From an uncultured Alistipes sp. (GTDB lineage Bacteria > Bacteroidota > Bacteroidia > Bacteroidales > Rikenellaceae), in contig CALLRW010000045.1 of the NCBI GenBank assembly GCA_938014215.1, forward strand, positions 1-9,409: 9,409 nucleotides of DNA. Direction: 5' to 3'. Shown piece after piece: positions 1 through 6,453 of the stretch. The translations under genes and the position numbers were made by a program. The notes under the pieces were generated by a model. That model saw only the letters and a list, made by a program, of their open reading frames with translations, was not told the DNA's origin and made no database searches. How positions within the stretch are numbered: position 1 is the stretch's first letter; each line of letters opens with the position of its first letter.

Positions 1-2
1 AT

Positions 3-65
3 AAGAAATCCTATCTGAGGCCGGTGCCGCGGATCGACCTGGATCGGGAATTATTCCCCGAGTGA
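3..65 (+). CDS. C-terminal end of an unidentified plus-strand gene (partial)
   Basis: The reading frame starting at base 3 is open from the window edge to a TGA at 63-65 and ends ...SYLRPVPRIDLDRELFPE. Base composition is richer in G and C than the DNA that follows, so this is probably the chromosomal backbone gene next to the acquired locus. The YLxPVPxxDL pattern is reminiscent of the C-terminus of SusD/RagB-type outer-membrane lipoproteins, which often end with YLxPIPxxE; twenty codons are too few to claim that. It converges on the minus-strand PLD gene, with stop codons only three bases apart. Confidence 0.4.
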   Translation, partial: KKSYLRPVPRIDLDRELFPE

Positions 66-68
66 AGA

Positions 69-1139
69 CTATAACACAAAAATAAGATCCACACGCCGCG
101 GCGTGTGGATCTGAAAACAAGAATCGCTATATTTGCATATCTGAAGAATCTGAAGGCTCCTATCCAGACACACTTTTTGAAACACTACCAAAATTTTACC
201 GTCATATATGAGCTCTATGTCTTTTTCCATGGCATAGTTCTCTTTATCTATACCAAAAAACTCTACGCTACCAGGCTTTACAATTTTATCTCGAACTCCT
301 TTTTTTGAAAGGTCAAGAATATTTCTAGAGCCACCTGTCATTTCTTTTGTCTCAATCCACATAGCTCTTCCCTCAATAGATGTAGTTTGAGAGTATGTGC
401 TAGCTTCATTATTCTTTTCTTTTGTATAAACATGTTCAACAACAGATCTCTTGTATTCCGTTTTAACCTTTCCTATTTTTACAGCGGAGAATTTTTCTTT
501 GAGTTTTTCCCTTTCAGAAACAGAAGCCTTATTTTGTTTACTTTGTTCATTAAATTGTACTCTGGATTCTTTTGAGGTAAGAACGATTTTATTATCGCAT
601 AATAAATCAATAATTTCTTGACTCAAAGGTTGACAATAAGTGGAGGCGTTTGATAATATTGCGTTATAATAATCATATATATCGCTGATAAGACTCTTAT
701 CTTGTTCATCTTCACCTTCATTTGTAATGCATAGCGATGCTTCTATATTTTGATATAATCCCGATAGAGTCAAATTTGATGAACCAATCATTACCATATT
801 ATTATTTTCACCTTCAAAAGAATATATTTTAGGATGATAAATAATCTTATTAGAAGAGTAAACGATGTAAGTTTTCACTTTGTCTAAGCCTAACAAAAGT
901 TCTAAGGCCTCTTTTGATGTTCCATGTAAATCGACTCCAACATAAAGTCTAACCTGGCCCCCTAATTCTATAAATTGGTTAAAACTATTTTTCAATTGAT
1001 TAATCCCATCTACACTTACAAATGCAACAAATGCTGCAAATGAATTGTAGTTCGTAGTCAATAATGCGTTGTTTATTACATCTCCTGCAGGAGTACCTAC
1101 ACTTTCAGGAATGCCTTGTGCTATAAACTGAACTTTCAT
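69..1139 (-). CDS. PLD-family nuclease, BfiI/NgoFVII-like restriction endonuclease
   Basis: The 356-residue protein carries a single phospholipase D-type catalytic motif: H102-P-K104-I-Y, then GSSNLTLSGL at 119-128 and N131-x-E133. This is the HxK...GSSNxT..GL..NxE arrangement of the BfiI/NgoFVII nuclease group, which cleaves DNA without a metal ion and normally completes its active site by dimerising. Residues 1-100 form the usual alternating strand/helix lead-in (FAAFVAFVS, VRLYVGVDLHG). Residues 190-245 are highly charged and probably a linker. Residues 255-335 (W-I-E near 261, MTGGSRNILDLS, then two beta-rich stretches) could be a B3-like DNA-recognition domain as in BfiI, but I see no diagnostic motif. 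There is no signal peptide or membrane segment. The ATG at 1139 is the only sensible start, 37 bases after a good -7 element. The last ~13 residues come from the palindrome and flanking DNA, so the natural C-terminus may have been replaced. No cognate methyltransferase is nearby. It follows the NO VEIN-like gene on the same strand after a 398-bp gap. A DISARM DrmC-type role is an alternative. Confidence 0.8.
   Translation of the reverse strand: MKVQFIAQGIPESVGTPAGDVINNALLTTNYNSFAAFVAFVSVDGINQLKNSFNQFIELGGQVRLYVGVDLHGTSKEALELLLGLDKVKTYIVYSSNKIIYHPKIYSFEGENNNMVMIGSSNLTLSGLYQNIEASLCITNEGEDEQDKSLISDIYDYYNAILSNASTYCQPLSQEIIDLLCDNKIVLTSKESRVQFNEQSKQNKASVSEREKLKEKFSAVKIGKVKTEYKRSVVEHVYTKEKNNEASTYSQTTSIEGRAMWIETKEMTGGSRNILDLSKKGVRDKIVKPGSVEFFGIDKENYAMEKDIELIYDGKILVVFQKVCLDRSLQILQICKYSDSCFQIHTPRRVDLIFVL
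85..112. terminator. 28-bp perfect palindrome, probable intrinsic terminator between convergent genes
   Basis: Bases 85-98 are the exact reverse complement of 99-112. The arms run AGATCCACACGCCG and CGGCGTGTGGATCT, so RNA from either strand would fold into a long GC-rich hairpin with a tiny CGCG loop. Read on the minus strand, the stem is followed by TATTTTTGTG, a T-rich tract that fits a Rho-independent terminator for the PLD gene. Read on the plus strand, the downstream side is A-rich (GAAAACAAG), so termination of the left-hand gene would be poorer. Unusually, the palindrome lies inside the PLD reading frame and encodes its residues IHTPRRVDL. Confidence 0.6.
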
Positions 1140-1175
1140 TTAGATATTAAAGTTTTATTATGAGTAAGCATATTG

Positions 1176-1183
1176 CAAATATA
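1176..1183 (-). promoter_or_regulatory. Bacteroidota -7 element upstream of the PLD gene
   Basis: On the minus strand these bases read TATATTTG, an exact match to the TAnnTTTG -7 consensus of the Bacteroidota primary sigma factor. A transcript start would fall near 1169, giving an untranslated leader of about 30 bases before the ATG at 1139. No clear -33 TTTG is present at the usual distance; the nearest is TTTA about 16 bases upstream. Its presence suggests the PLD gene can be transcribed separately from the ATPase gene. Confidence 0.45.
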
Positions 1184-1289
1184 TAGTTTTATTGCTATAT
1201 AAAGATTTAATTTACAGTAAAATAAATTTTGATATCATAGATTGTTGTTTAATTTCTATAATTCATAATAATTATAGGTATAATGTGAA

Positions 1290-1484
1290 TTAGTTAATCA
1301 CTCTTCCATTGTATGAAACTGGAAATAAAGTCGGTTGCTTCACTGTAAATTCCGAATGCCATTTATAATCATTCGCCCAAGGTCGAGGATTGTGCCGATA
1401 TTTGAAGACGTATTGGTGGTGCATACTTGCGCAGAACCTGCGTAAATCAGGTTGGCGGTATTTTTGTCTTTCGACATTGAAGGC
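1290..1484 (-). pseudogene. Unrecognised open fragment in the gap between the ATPase and PLD genes
   Basis: The 398-bp spacer between the two AT-rich genes contains a patch (about 1310-1490) of higher GC. On the minus strand one frame is open from 1484 to a TAA at 1290-1292, with an ATG at 1424 and a C-terminus reading KWHSEFTVKQPTLFPVSYNG, which looks protein-like. A second frame has an ATG at 1477 and a TGA at 1340-1342, giving a 45-residue peptide starting MSKDKNTANLIYAG. The two overlap, so at most one is real. I recognise neither, see no ribosome site, and favour a gene remnant left by recombination. A small hairpin (AACCTG at 1435-1440, CAGGTT at 1448-1453) lies inside. Bases 1140-1289 hold the PLD promoter and otherwise only AT-rich DNA. 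Confidence 0.3.
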
Positions 1485-1537
1485 TTACATAGGAGATGAT
1501 ATTTGTGTGCTTTTGGTGAATATCAATCTTGCTAATT

Positions 1538-4500
1538 CTAAAAATCCACTTCAATTTTTTCAACAATTTCCGTCATTCGATATAGCGGATCTTCCCAGAA
1601 CTTACAAGTTAGGATCGTGCACTTCGGCGACATACTTTTAATATCGCGGACATAATATACTCTATATGAATCCGCATGCCTCTTTGCAAACTGAAGTTCA
1701 CTTGGTGTCATATAAAATCTATTTTCGCTTCCTGTTTTAACCTCAATAAAAGTTTCATTTCCAGCCGCGTCTTTGTATGAGATATCATAATCGCCGGATA
1801 CTGCTTTCCCAGGTTTAATAATTCCAAGTTCAACATATGCTTCAGATCTCGGAAAAACATTGTCTACGCCATATAGCTGACAGAGAAGATTATAAACCAA
1901 TAATTCCCCGCAATTCCCAATTTCCTTTAGATTTGTTTCTGTCTTTGACGTCTTGGTGTGCGTATATGTACCTTTATGCTTAACGTAGAGCTTATGTAAA
2001 TTGTCATCCCGCTTTTCCTCGTTAAATGAGATTTCGGTTATATCAGGCACAATATTTCGATATCGAGAATACTTATCTGTACGGCTATTTGTTTTTGCTA
2101 AAGCCTCTGCTGCTTGTTGAGTTTGTACCCATTTTTTGAACTCTTCATCTAATCCAAAATAGAACATTTTTTGAAGGTTTCTGTCATTTGCGATAATGTC
2201 TTCATACATTTGATTGGGATTCATCCTTTCATAATTAGAACTATACTCTTTGTCTGCAGATTTGTTACAGGGAGAAGTCCTCCATTCACCAAATTTAGCA
2301 ATCAATTCACTTTCAAAATTATAAGATATGGAGTTAGTTATTTCTGCATTTTGAGGATAAGATTCAAAGTCATCAATAATATTAATAAAGTTATCTTGAA
2401 GTCTTTTATTTGCTAATGCTTTGCAGTATTGTACATCTTTAAAGCTGGTAAATTCTTTTCTGATAAATAATTCAAGAGAGGATGCGAAATAATCTTTTAG
2501 ATTAATTGGATACACAAATCCGGCCTTTTCAAAATCATTAATATCGATTGACAATTTAGACAATAGGTCTATTATTAGGGGACAGTTTGTTTGAGCACTG
2601 AAATTATCAAAATCAATTTGGAGATTATCTATATCTATAGTTGGGTTAATCGACTTGATCGTCTCTTGGAAATTTTGTTTGACAGCGTTCTTATATCTCT
2701 CATCGTTAATAACCTCCAAAGAACCGAATTCCTTCTTAATGAGGAATTCTCTCAGTTCCTTTGATTTCGCTCTAAATAATTCGCCGATTTTACCTGCATC
2801 AAAACCGGGTGTATTGGCAATATTTGCATATATATTTTCAATTAATTCTGATAAGACATTAATATCAATGTGATTATCATGAAATACAATAAACCAGTTG
2901 CTAATAGTATCTTTTACTAAAGAATAGTTGTCACAGATAGTAATCCTGACATCTTTTTCAAGAATATCAATTTGCTCCACCAGTATAACTTTTAACCTAT
3001 TGGCATTTTTCTCTATATTCTCATTCTGATCTCCATATGCTTTCGCATATTTTTGGAAATCAATGAAATAATTTTGAAACTGCTCATTCGTTGAACTGAT
3101 CACCTCACTTCCTTTGATCACCGTGTCATCGTTTTCATATTCTTTGCACCCAAATAATCGTACAAAGTTGGAGTTATTGGTTCTTTGCCCTTTTTCTACG
3201 ATAGGAAAATCTTTTTTGTTAATGATCTTTGTTGAAGGTAAGAACGATTCTATGGCTGGGTAATATTGAATTTTCCCTTGATATTTGACCAAAAGCTTTC
3301 CTTGTTTTAGAAATAATTCCTTGTTCTTGGATTGTTCAAATTCCTTATCAAACGAAGATTGTTCAACAATTCTGTATATGATTTTTGACAATTCTTGATA
3401 TTGGGCATTAGTGGATTCCTGCAGTGTAAGCATTAGCCCATAAAAAGCATCTGAGGATAAATCTGTAACCTTCTCGGCAAAAGCAAACTTATCAATAGCT
3501 GTAACGACGTCATAATATTGAACCTGTAATTGCTTTGCCAGATCTTTAATTATCTGCTCTGTTATTACAGGAATTATTGTTTCAAATTTTTGATTGTTTT
3601 TAGAATTGTAGCCCTTCAATATTTGTTTTGGAGCATATTTCTTATCGTCAATTCTCACCCATGGTATTTCATTGAACAGGAATAGTATGTAATTGGGAAT
3701 TTTACCTGAATATCGTCTTATATTATACTGAGAATTACCATAAAATGAGACTACTGCCTGAGAAGGACAATATGGGGAAGCAATATGCGAATACAGATTC
3801 ACGTCACAAATAAGCCATCTTATCACATTTTCAGTAGATAATGTGGCTAGTAGGTTCTTCAAGTTGTTGATATATGGTAATTGGTACTTACAATAATATA
3901 CATAATATGATGCAGTCCCTTTGAATACTCCTGAATCACATATCTGTTGTTTCATCGCTTTATCATAGCTTAAAGATATGTCTGGAATATCAGCAATCTC
4001 AATCTCGGGGAAATCCTTTACTCCAAAGCCTTCTAAAAACTCTTTAAATTCAACTTCATCATTTTTCTCTATAGAGAAAGTTAATGGAGCTGGAATCGCA
4101 GAATACGCATCATCAAATATATATTTTGATATAGTATTTCCGTATTCATCCCCGAAATAAAGAGAATGACTATCAACAACTTTCCCGTCGCTTGATGGAA
4201 AGTTCATTGATATTTTTGAATAATCAGTGGTAACTAGTTCTCTTCCAGATGAATGATAAAACAGCCAGAGCCATTTAACAAATTGCACAGACTTCTCATA
4301 TGTATTAACCGAAGAGTTGATGGCCGGAATAATATTGCTTTTATCCCTATACTTAAAGTTTACAATTGCGAAAATATTATTTTGTGAAATAATACGAGCA
4401 ACGCTTCTCTTTCGTCCGTTATCGCGATCTTCCTGAAGTGCTGTGATTCTTGGCTCTTTCTTTTTTGCCTTTGTCAATAGTGACTTTTGATAATTGTACT

Positions 4501-6148
4501 TTATCGCTGGTACTCTTACCCATTTAGGCAATTCAATAGAGTCGAAATCCCCTTCTAAGAAATAACATTCATCCTTAAAGTTAATCCATCGATTTTGTTG
4601 TGTCTTAAGTAAATGGGGTAGGGAGCTGTTGTATTTAGAGTTCCACCAAATAAATACATCTACTTGTTGTGACACGCTCCATTTTTTAGAAACTTGATTA
4701 ATATATTTACATAATTCATTCTCTTGGAAAGATAAATCAATGCCTGCTCCATCAGAAATCAGTCTTATTAAACAGCTACGATTAGTATCATCTGTCCATT
4801 TTAACAGCTTCTCAAATGGTTTTTGGGAGAATACCTTTGGAAAAGGACTATCTATATATTTCGGTCCCTCATTTATTGAAATAAGTTTTCCATTAACGGT
4901 CAGAAACAACTTTTCATTTTTTAGTAATTTTATATAATATTTTTCAAGATTAAATTTTGAATAGGTCGATGAAAAATGCCAATCTCCTGTAATATAATTT
5001 GATGGTATGAGTATTTGATACGCCTTTGAGAAATTATCTTTTTTTACATAATACTTTGCCACATCTAACAAAAAAGACAGCTGTTCCTGTATTATCCTTT
5101 TGTTAGCATCACTTGTATTGATATTGTTTCTGTGATCTCCTAATGCATATGTGGCGTGAAGAATGCAATTAAAGGGGGAATCAGTTTCTAATAATGGGAA
5201 ATACGAATAAATATGATTCGGAATCCTAAGTTTCTGGTCAGGAACAGCTATTGATAGTTGAATGTCTTTTAATGCTCCATCCTCTCTAATTGCACGTGGA
5301 ATTATTTTCTCAAATAGAGTAAAACTCTCTTCAGTTTCAACTATATTGTTAACGGTTTTTCGAAGGAGTACTGTTTTGGGTTGCACTCCTTTTATCCATC
5401 TCTCATATAAGATTAAGCTATTGTTAGTTTCTATGCTAATTTTACTTATATTGGGCAAAAATAAAAGAATTCGCAGATCTATTCCTGATAGTTGTTTCTC
5501 AACAGAAAAGTCATCTTTCTGTTTTTCTTGATTTACCAGAATCTCAATAGTTGTGTATTCTTTAGAATGCGTATGTTCAATATTCTGAGGTACTGCCAAC
5601 ATAGGAATATACAAGTCTTGTTTCTTCTGTATTTGTTTTGCAATTTGAGGTTGTTGCTTGATTTGATCGAAAATTTGTTTAGCAATTGTTTTAGAAAATT
5701 CAATAGCATAGTCACCAGAAAATATTTTTATATTTTGCGCCCAATTTAAGATCGAACGGAAGCCTGTTCCTTTGTTGCCGATATACTTTCCAGTTTTAGG
5801 GCTATTATTACCCTGAACTATTGCTTTTATTCCATCCTTATCAAAAAATGTTCCTGTATTGGCGATAGTTAAAATATTTTGAATGTACTTAATTGTAACG
5901 ACTAAATCACAGCCCGGTTTTGTGCCTAAATCTATACTCTTTTGGTATGCATCATCTGCATTCTGTAATAATTCCAATAGTTCTCGTCCATGGTAGCCCT
6001 TAATATCCCTATTTTCGATATTATTCTCTGCTATCAACTCTTCTCTCTCTTGCTGTCGAATGTGATTTTCTATGTACTCTCGTTTTAGAGTTTCAATATA
6101 TTGTTGGCTTGGTGTCATATTATTGGCCTTTATTGCAGATTTATGCAT
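1538..6148 (-). CDS. NO VEIN/sacsin-like GHKL ATPase with C-terminal DUF3883 (NOV_C) nuclease
   Basis: This 1536-residue protein is intact. An N-terminal GHKL (Bergerat-fold) ATPase is marked by E59-LLQ-N63-ADDA (motif I), IANTG at 95-99 (motif II, with Asn where the usual Asp sits) and G124-NKGTGFRS-132 (motif III), in the form found in sacsin and NO VEIN-like proteins. A region near 315-350 (FPLLETDSPF, ALGDHRNN) resembles the segment that follows this ATPase in the family. About 1000 residues in the middle have no domain I can name. The C-terminus, from about 1403, is a DUF3883/NOV_C domain of the PD-(D/E)XK fold: IGNCGE at 1410-1415, GDYD with D1453 and D1455, then IEVKTG with E1469 and K1471, and TPSELQFA. 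All catalytic positions are kept, so it should be able to cut nucleic acid. ATP-driven conformational change coupled to cleavage is inferred. The first ATG is at 6148; the eleventh codon (ATG at 6118, MTPSQQY) is an equally good start. No membrane segment is evident. A defence role is likely from domain content and neighbours. Confidence 0.85.
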   Translation of the reverse strand: MHKSAIKANNMTPSQQYIETLKREYIENHIRQQEREELIAENNIENRDIKGYHGRELLELLQNADDAYQKSIDLGTKPGCDLVVTIKYIQNILTIANTGTFFDKDGIKAIVQGNNSPKTGKYIGNKGTGFRSILNWAQNIKIFSGDYAIEFSKTIAKQIFDQIKQQPQIAKQIQKKQDLYIPMLAVPQNIEHTHSKEYTTIEILVNQEKQKDDFSVEKQLSGIDLRILLFLPNISKISIETNNSLILYERWIKGVQPKTVLLRKTVNNIVETEESFTLFEKIIPRAIREDGALKDIQLSIAVPDQKLRIPNHIYSYFPLLETDSPFNCILHATYALGDHRNNINTSDANKRIIQEQLSFLLDVAKYYVKKDNFSKAYQILIPSNYITGDWHFSSTYSKFNLEKYYIKLLKNEKLFLTVNGKLISINEGPKYIDSPFPKVFSQKPFEKLLKWTDDTNRSCLIRLISDGAGIDLSFQENELCKYINQVSKKWSVSQQVDVFIWWNSKYNSSLPHLLKTQQNRWINFKDECYFLEGDFDSIELPKWVRVPAIKYNYQKSLLTKAKKKEPRITALQEDRDNGRKRSVARIISQNNIFAIVNFKYRDKSNIIPAINSSVNTYEKSVQFVKWLWLFYHSSGRELVTTDYSKISMNFPSSDGKVVDSHSLYFGDEYGNTISKYIFDDAYSAIPAPLTFSIEKNDEVEFKEFLEGFGVKDFPEIEIADIPDISLSYDKAMKQQICDSGVFKGTASYYVYYCKYQLPYINNLKNLLATLSTENVIRWLICDVNLYSHIASPYCPSQAVVSFYGNSQYNIRRYSGKIPNYILFLFNEIPWVRIDDKKYAPKQILKGYNSKNNQKFETIIPVITEQIIKDLAKQLQVQYYDVVTAIDKFAFAEKVTDLSSDAFYGLMLTLQESTNAQYQELSKIIYRIVEQSSFDKEFEQSKNKELFLKQGKLLVKYQGKIQYYPAIESFLPSTKIINKKDFPIVEKGQRTNNSNFVRLFGCKEYENDDTVIKGSEVISSTNEQFQNYFIDFQKYAKAYGDQNENIEKNANRLKVILVEQIDILEKDVRITICDNYSLVKDTISNWFIVFHDNHIDINVLSELIENIYANIANTPGFDAGKIGELFRAKSKELREFLIKKEFGSLEVINDERYKNAVKQNFQETIKSINPTIDIDNLQIDFDNFSAQTNCPLIIDLLSKLSIDINDFEKAGFVYPINLKDYFASSLELFIRKEFTSFKDVQYCKALANKRLQDNFINIIDDFESYPQNAEITNSISYNFESELIAKFGEWRTSPCNKSADKEYSSNYERMNPNQMYEDIIANDRNLQKMFYFGLDEEFKKWVQTQQAAEALAKTNSRTDKYSRYRNIVPDITEISFNEEKRDDNLHKLYVKHKGTYTHTKTSKTETNLKEIGNCGELLVYNLLCQLYGVDNVFPRSEAYVELGIIKPGKAVSGDYDISYKDAAGNETFIEVKTGSENRFYMTPSELQFAKRHADSYRVYYVRDIKSMSPKCTILTCKFWEDPLYRMTEIVEKIEVDF

Positions 6149-6278
6149 GATTTTGTGACCTTATTGTGCTATTATGAGGATTATCGGTCTTTATCTGTGC
6201 CACACTGTGCTCAGGAAATATAGGTTCATATTTCAATTCATATAGTCTGCATCTTTTGTAGTGAATGAGTCTGTGCTT
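6141..6278 (-). pseudogene. Start-less open frame overlapping the ATPase gene start
   Basis: A minus-strand frame is open from 6278 to a TAA at 6141-6143 and has no ATG. Its end (LYELKYEPIFPEHS, later SQNHA) overlaps the first codons of the ATPase gene by eight bases, the kind of stop/start overlap seen in translationally coupled genes. Its LYEL-KYEP segment echoes LYWIDKSKYEP in the neighbouring frame about 80 bases upstream. It may be the surviving tail of a gene that once preceded the ATPase, with the front lost. Chance openness in AT-rich DNA is the main alternative. Confidence 0.25.
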
Positions 6279-6423
6279 TTATGTGATTATTGATGATCAA
6301 TGGCTCATATTTGCTTTTGTCTATCCAATAGAGTTTACCAAAAGACTCTATAAATTGGTTGAATAAGATGAAACCTTGATACAAAAAGCTTTTGTCTATA
6401 TCTTTTAGGTATATCAGTTCCAT
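6238..6423 (-). CDS. Small hypothetical reading frame or gene remnant (61 residues)
   Basis: The frame runs from ATG at 6423 to TGA at 6238-6240 and begins MELIYLKDIDKSFLYQG. It is hydrophobic-aromatic near its start, with no signal peptide or known motif. It is in the same frame as the helicase gene, whose TAA at 6454-6456 lies ten codons upstream, and the codons between the two are open (NISPHFFIDL). This could mean it is the tail of a lost protein whose front was replaced at the helicase junction. Composition is AT-rich like the ATPase gene, unlike the helicase gene. Internal IDKS and LY...KYEP repeats are described separately. No ribosome site is visible. I do not recognise it, and it may not be translated. 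Confidence 0.3.
   Translation of the reverse strand: MELIYLKDIDKSFLYQGFILFNQFIESFGKLYWIDKSKYEPLIINNHIKAQTHSLQKMQTI
6313..6399 (-). repeat. 12-bp direct repeat (ATAGACAAAAGC), two copies 75 bp apart
   Basis: On the minus strand ATAGACAAAAGC occurs exactly at 6399-6388 and again at 6324-6313. The 75-base period is a multiple of three, so both copies encode IDKS in the same frame. They lie in the spacer between the helicase and ATPase genes. Confidence 0.6.
6328..6351. repeat. 7-bp inverted repeat in the spacer upstream of the ATPase gene
   Basis: On the minus strand ATAGAGT (6351-6345) is followed after ten bases by its exact complement ACTCTAT (6334-6328). No T-run follows the stem, so it does not look like an intrinsic terminator for the helicase gene. 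It could be an operator for a dimeric regulator or a minor RNA hairpin; the stem is AT-rich and weak. Confidence 0.3.
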
Positions 6424-6453
6424 AAGATCGATGAAAAAGTGTGGCGATATATT

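Noticed and set aside
1390..1641. 83-codon plus-strand frame
   Set aside because: It runs antisense into the DUF3883 coding end of the ATPase gene and has no recognisable motif.
6215..6222. TATATTTC as a -7 promoter element for the ATPase gene
   Set aside because: It misses the final G of TAnnTTTG and has no -33 partner; it is too weak to list as a feature, so the ATPase gene promoter remains unidentified.
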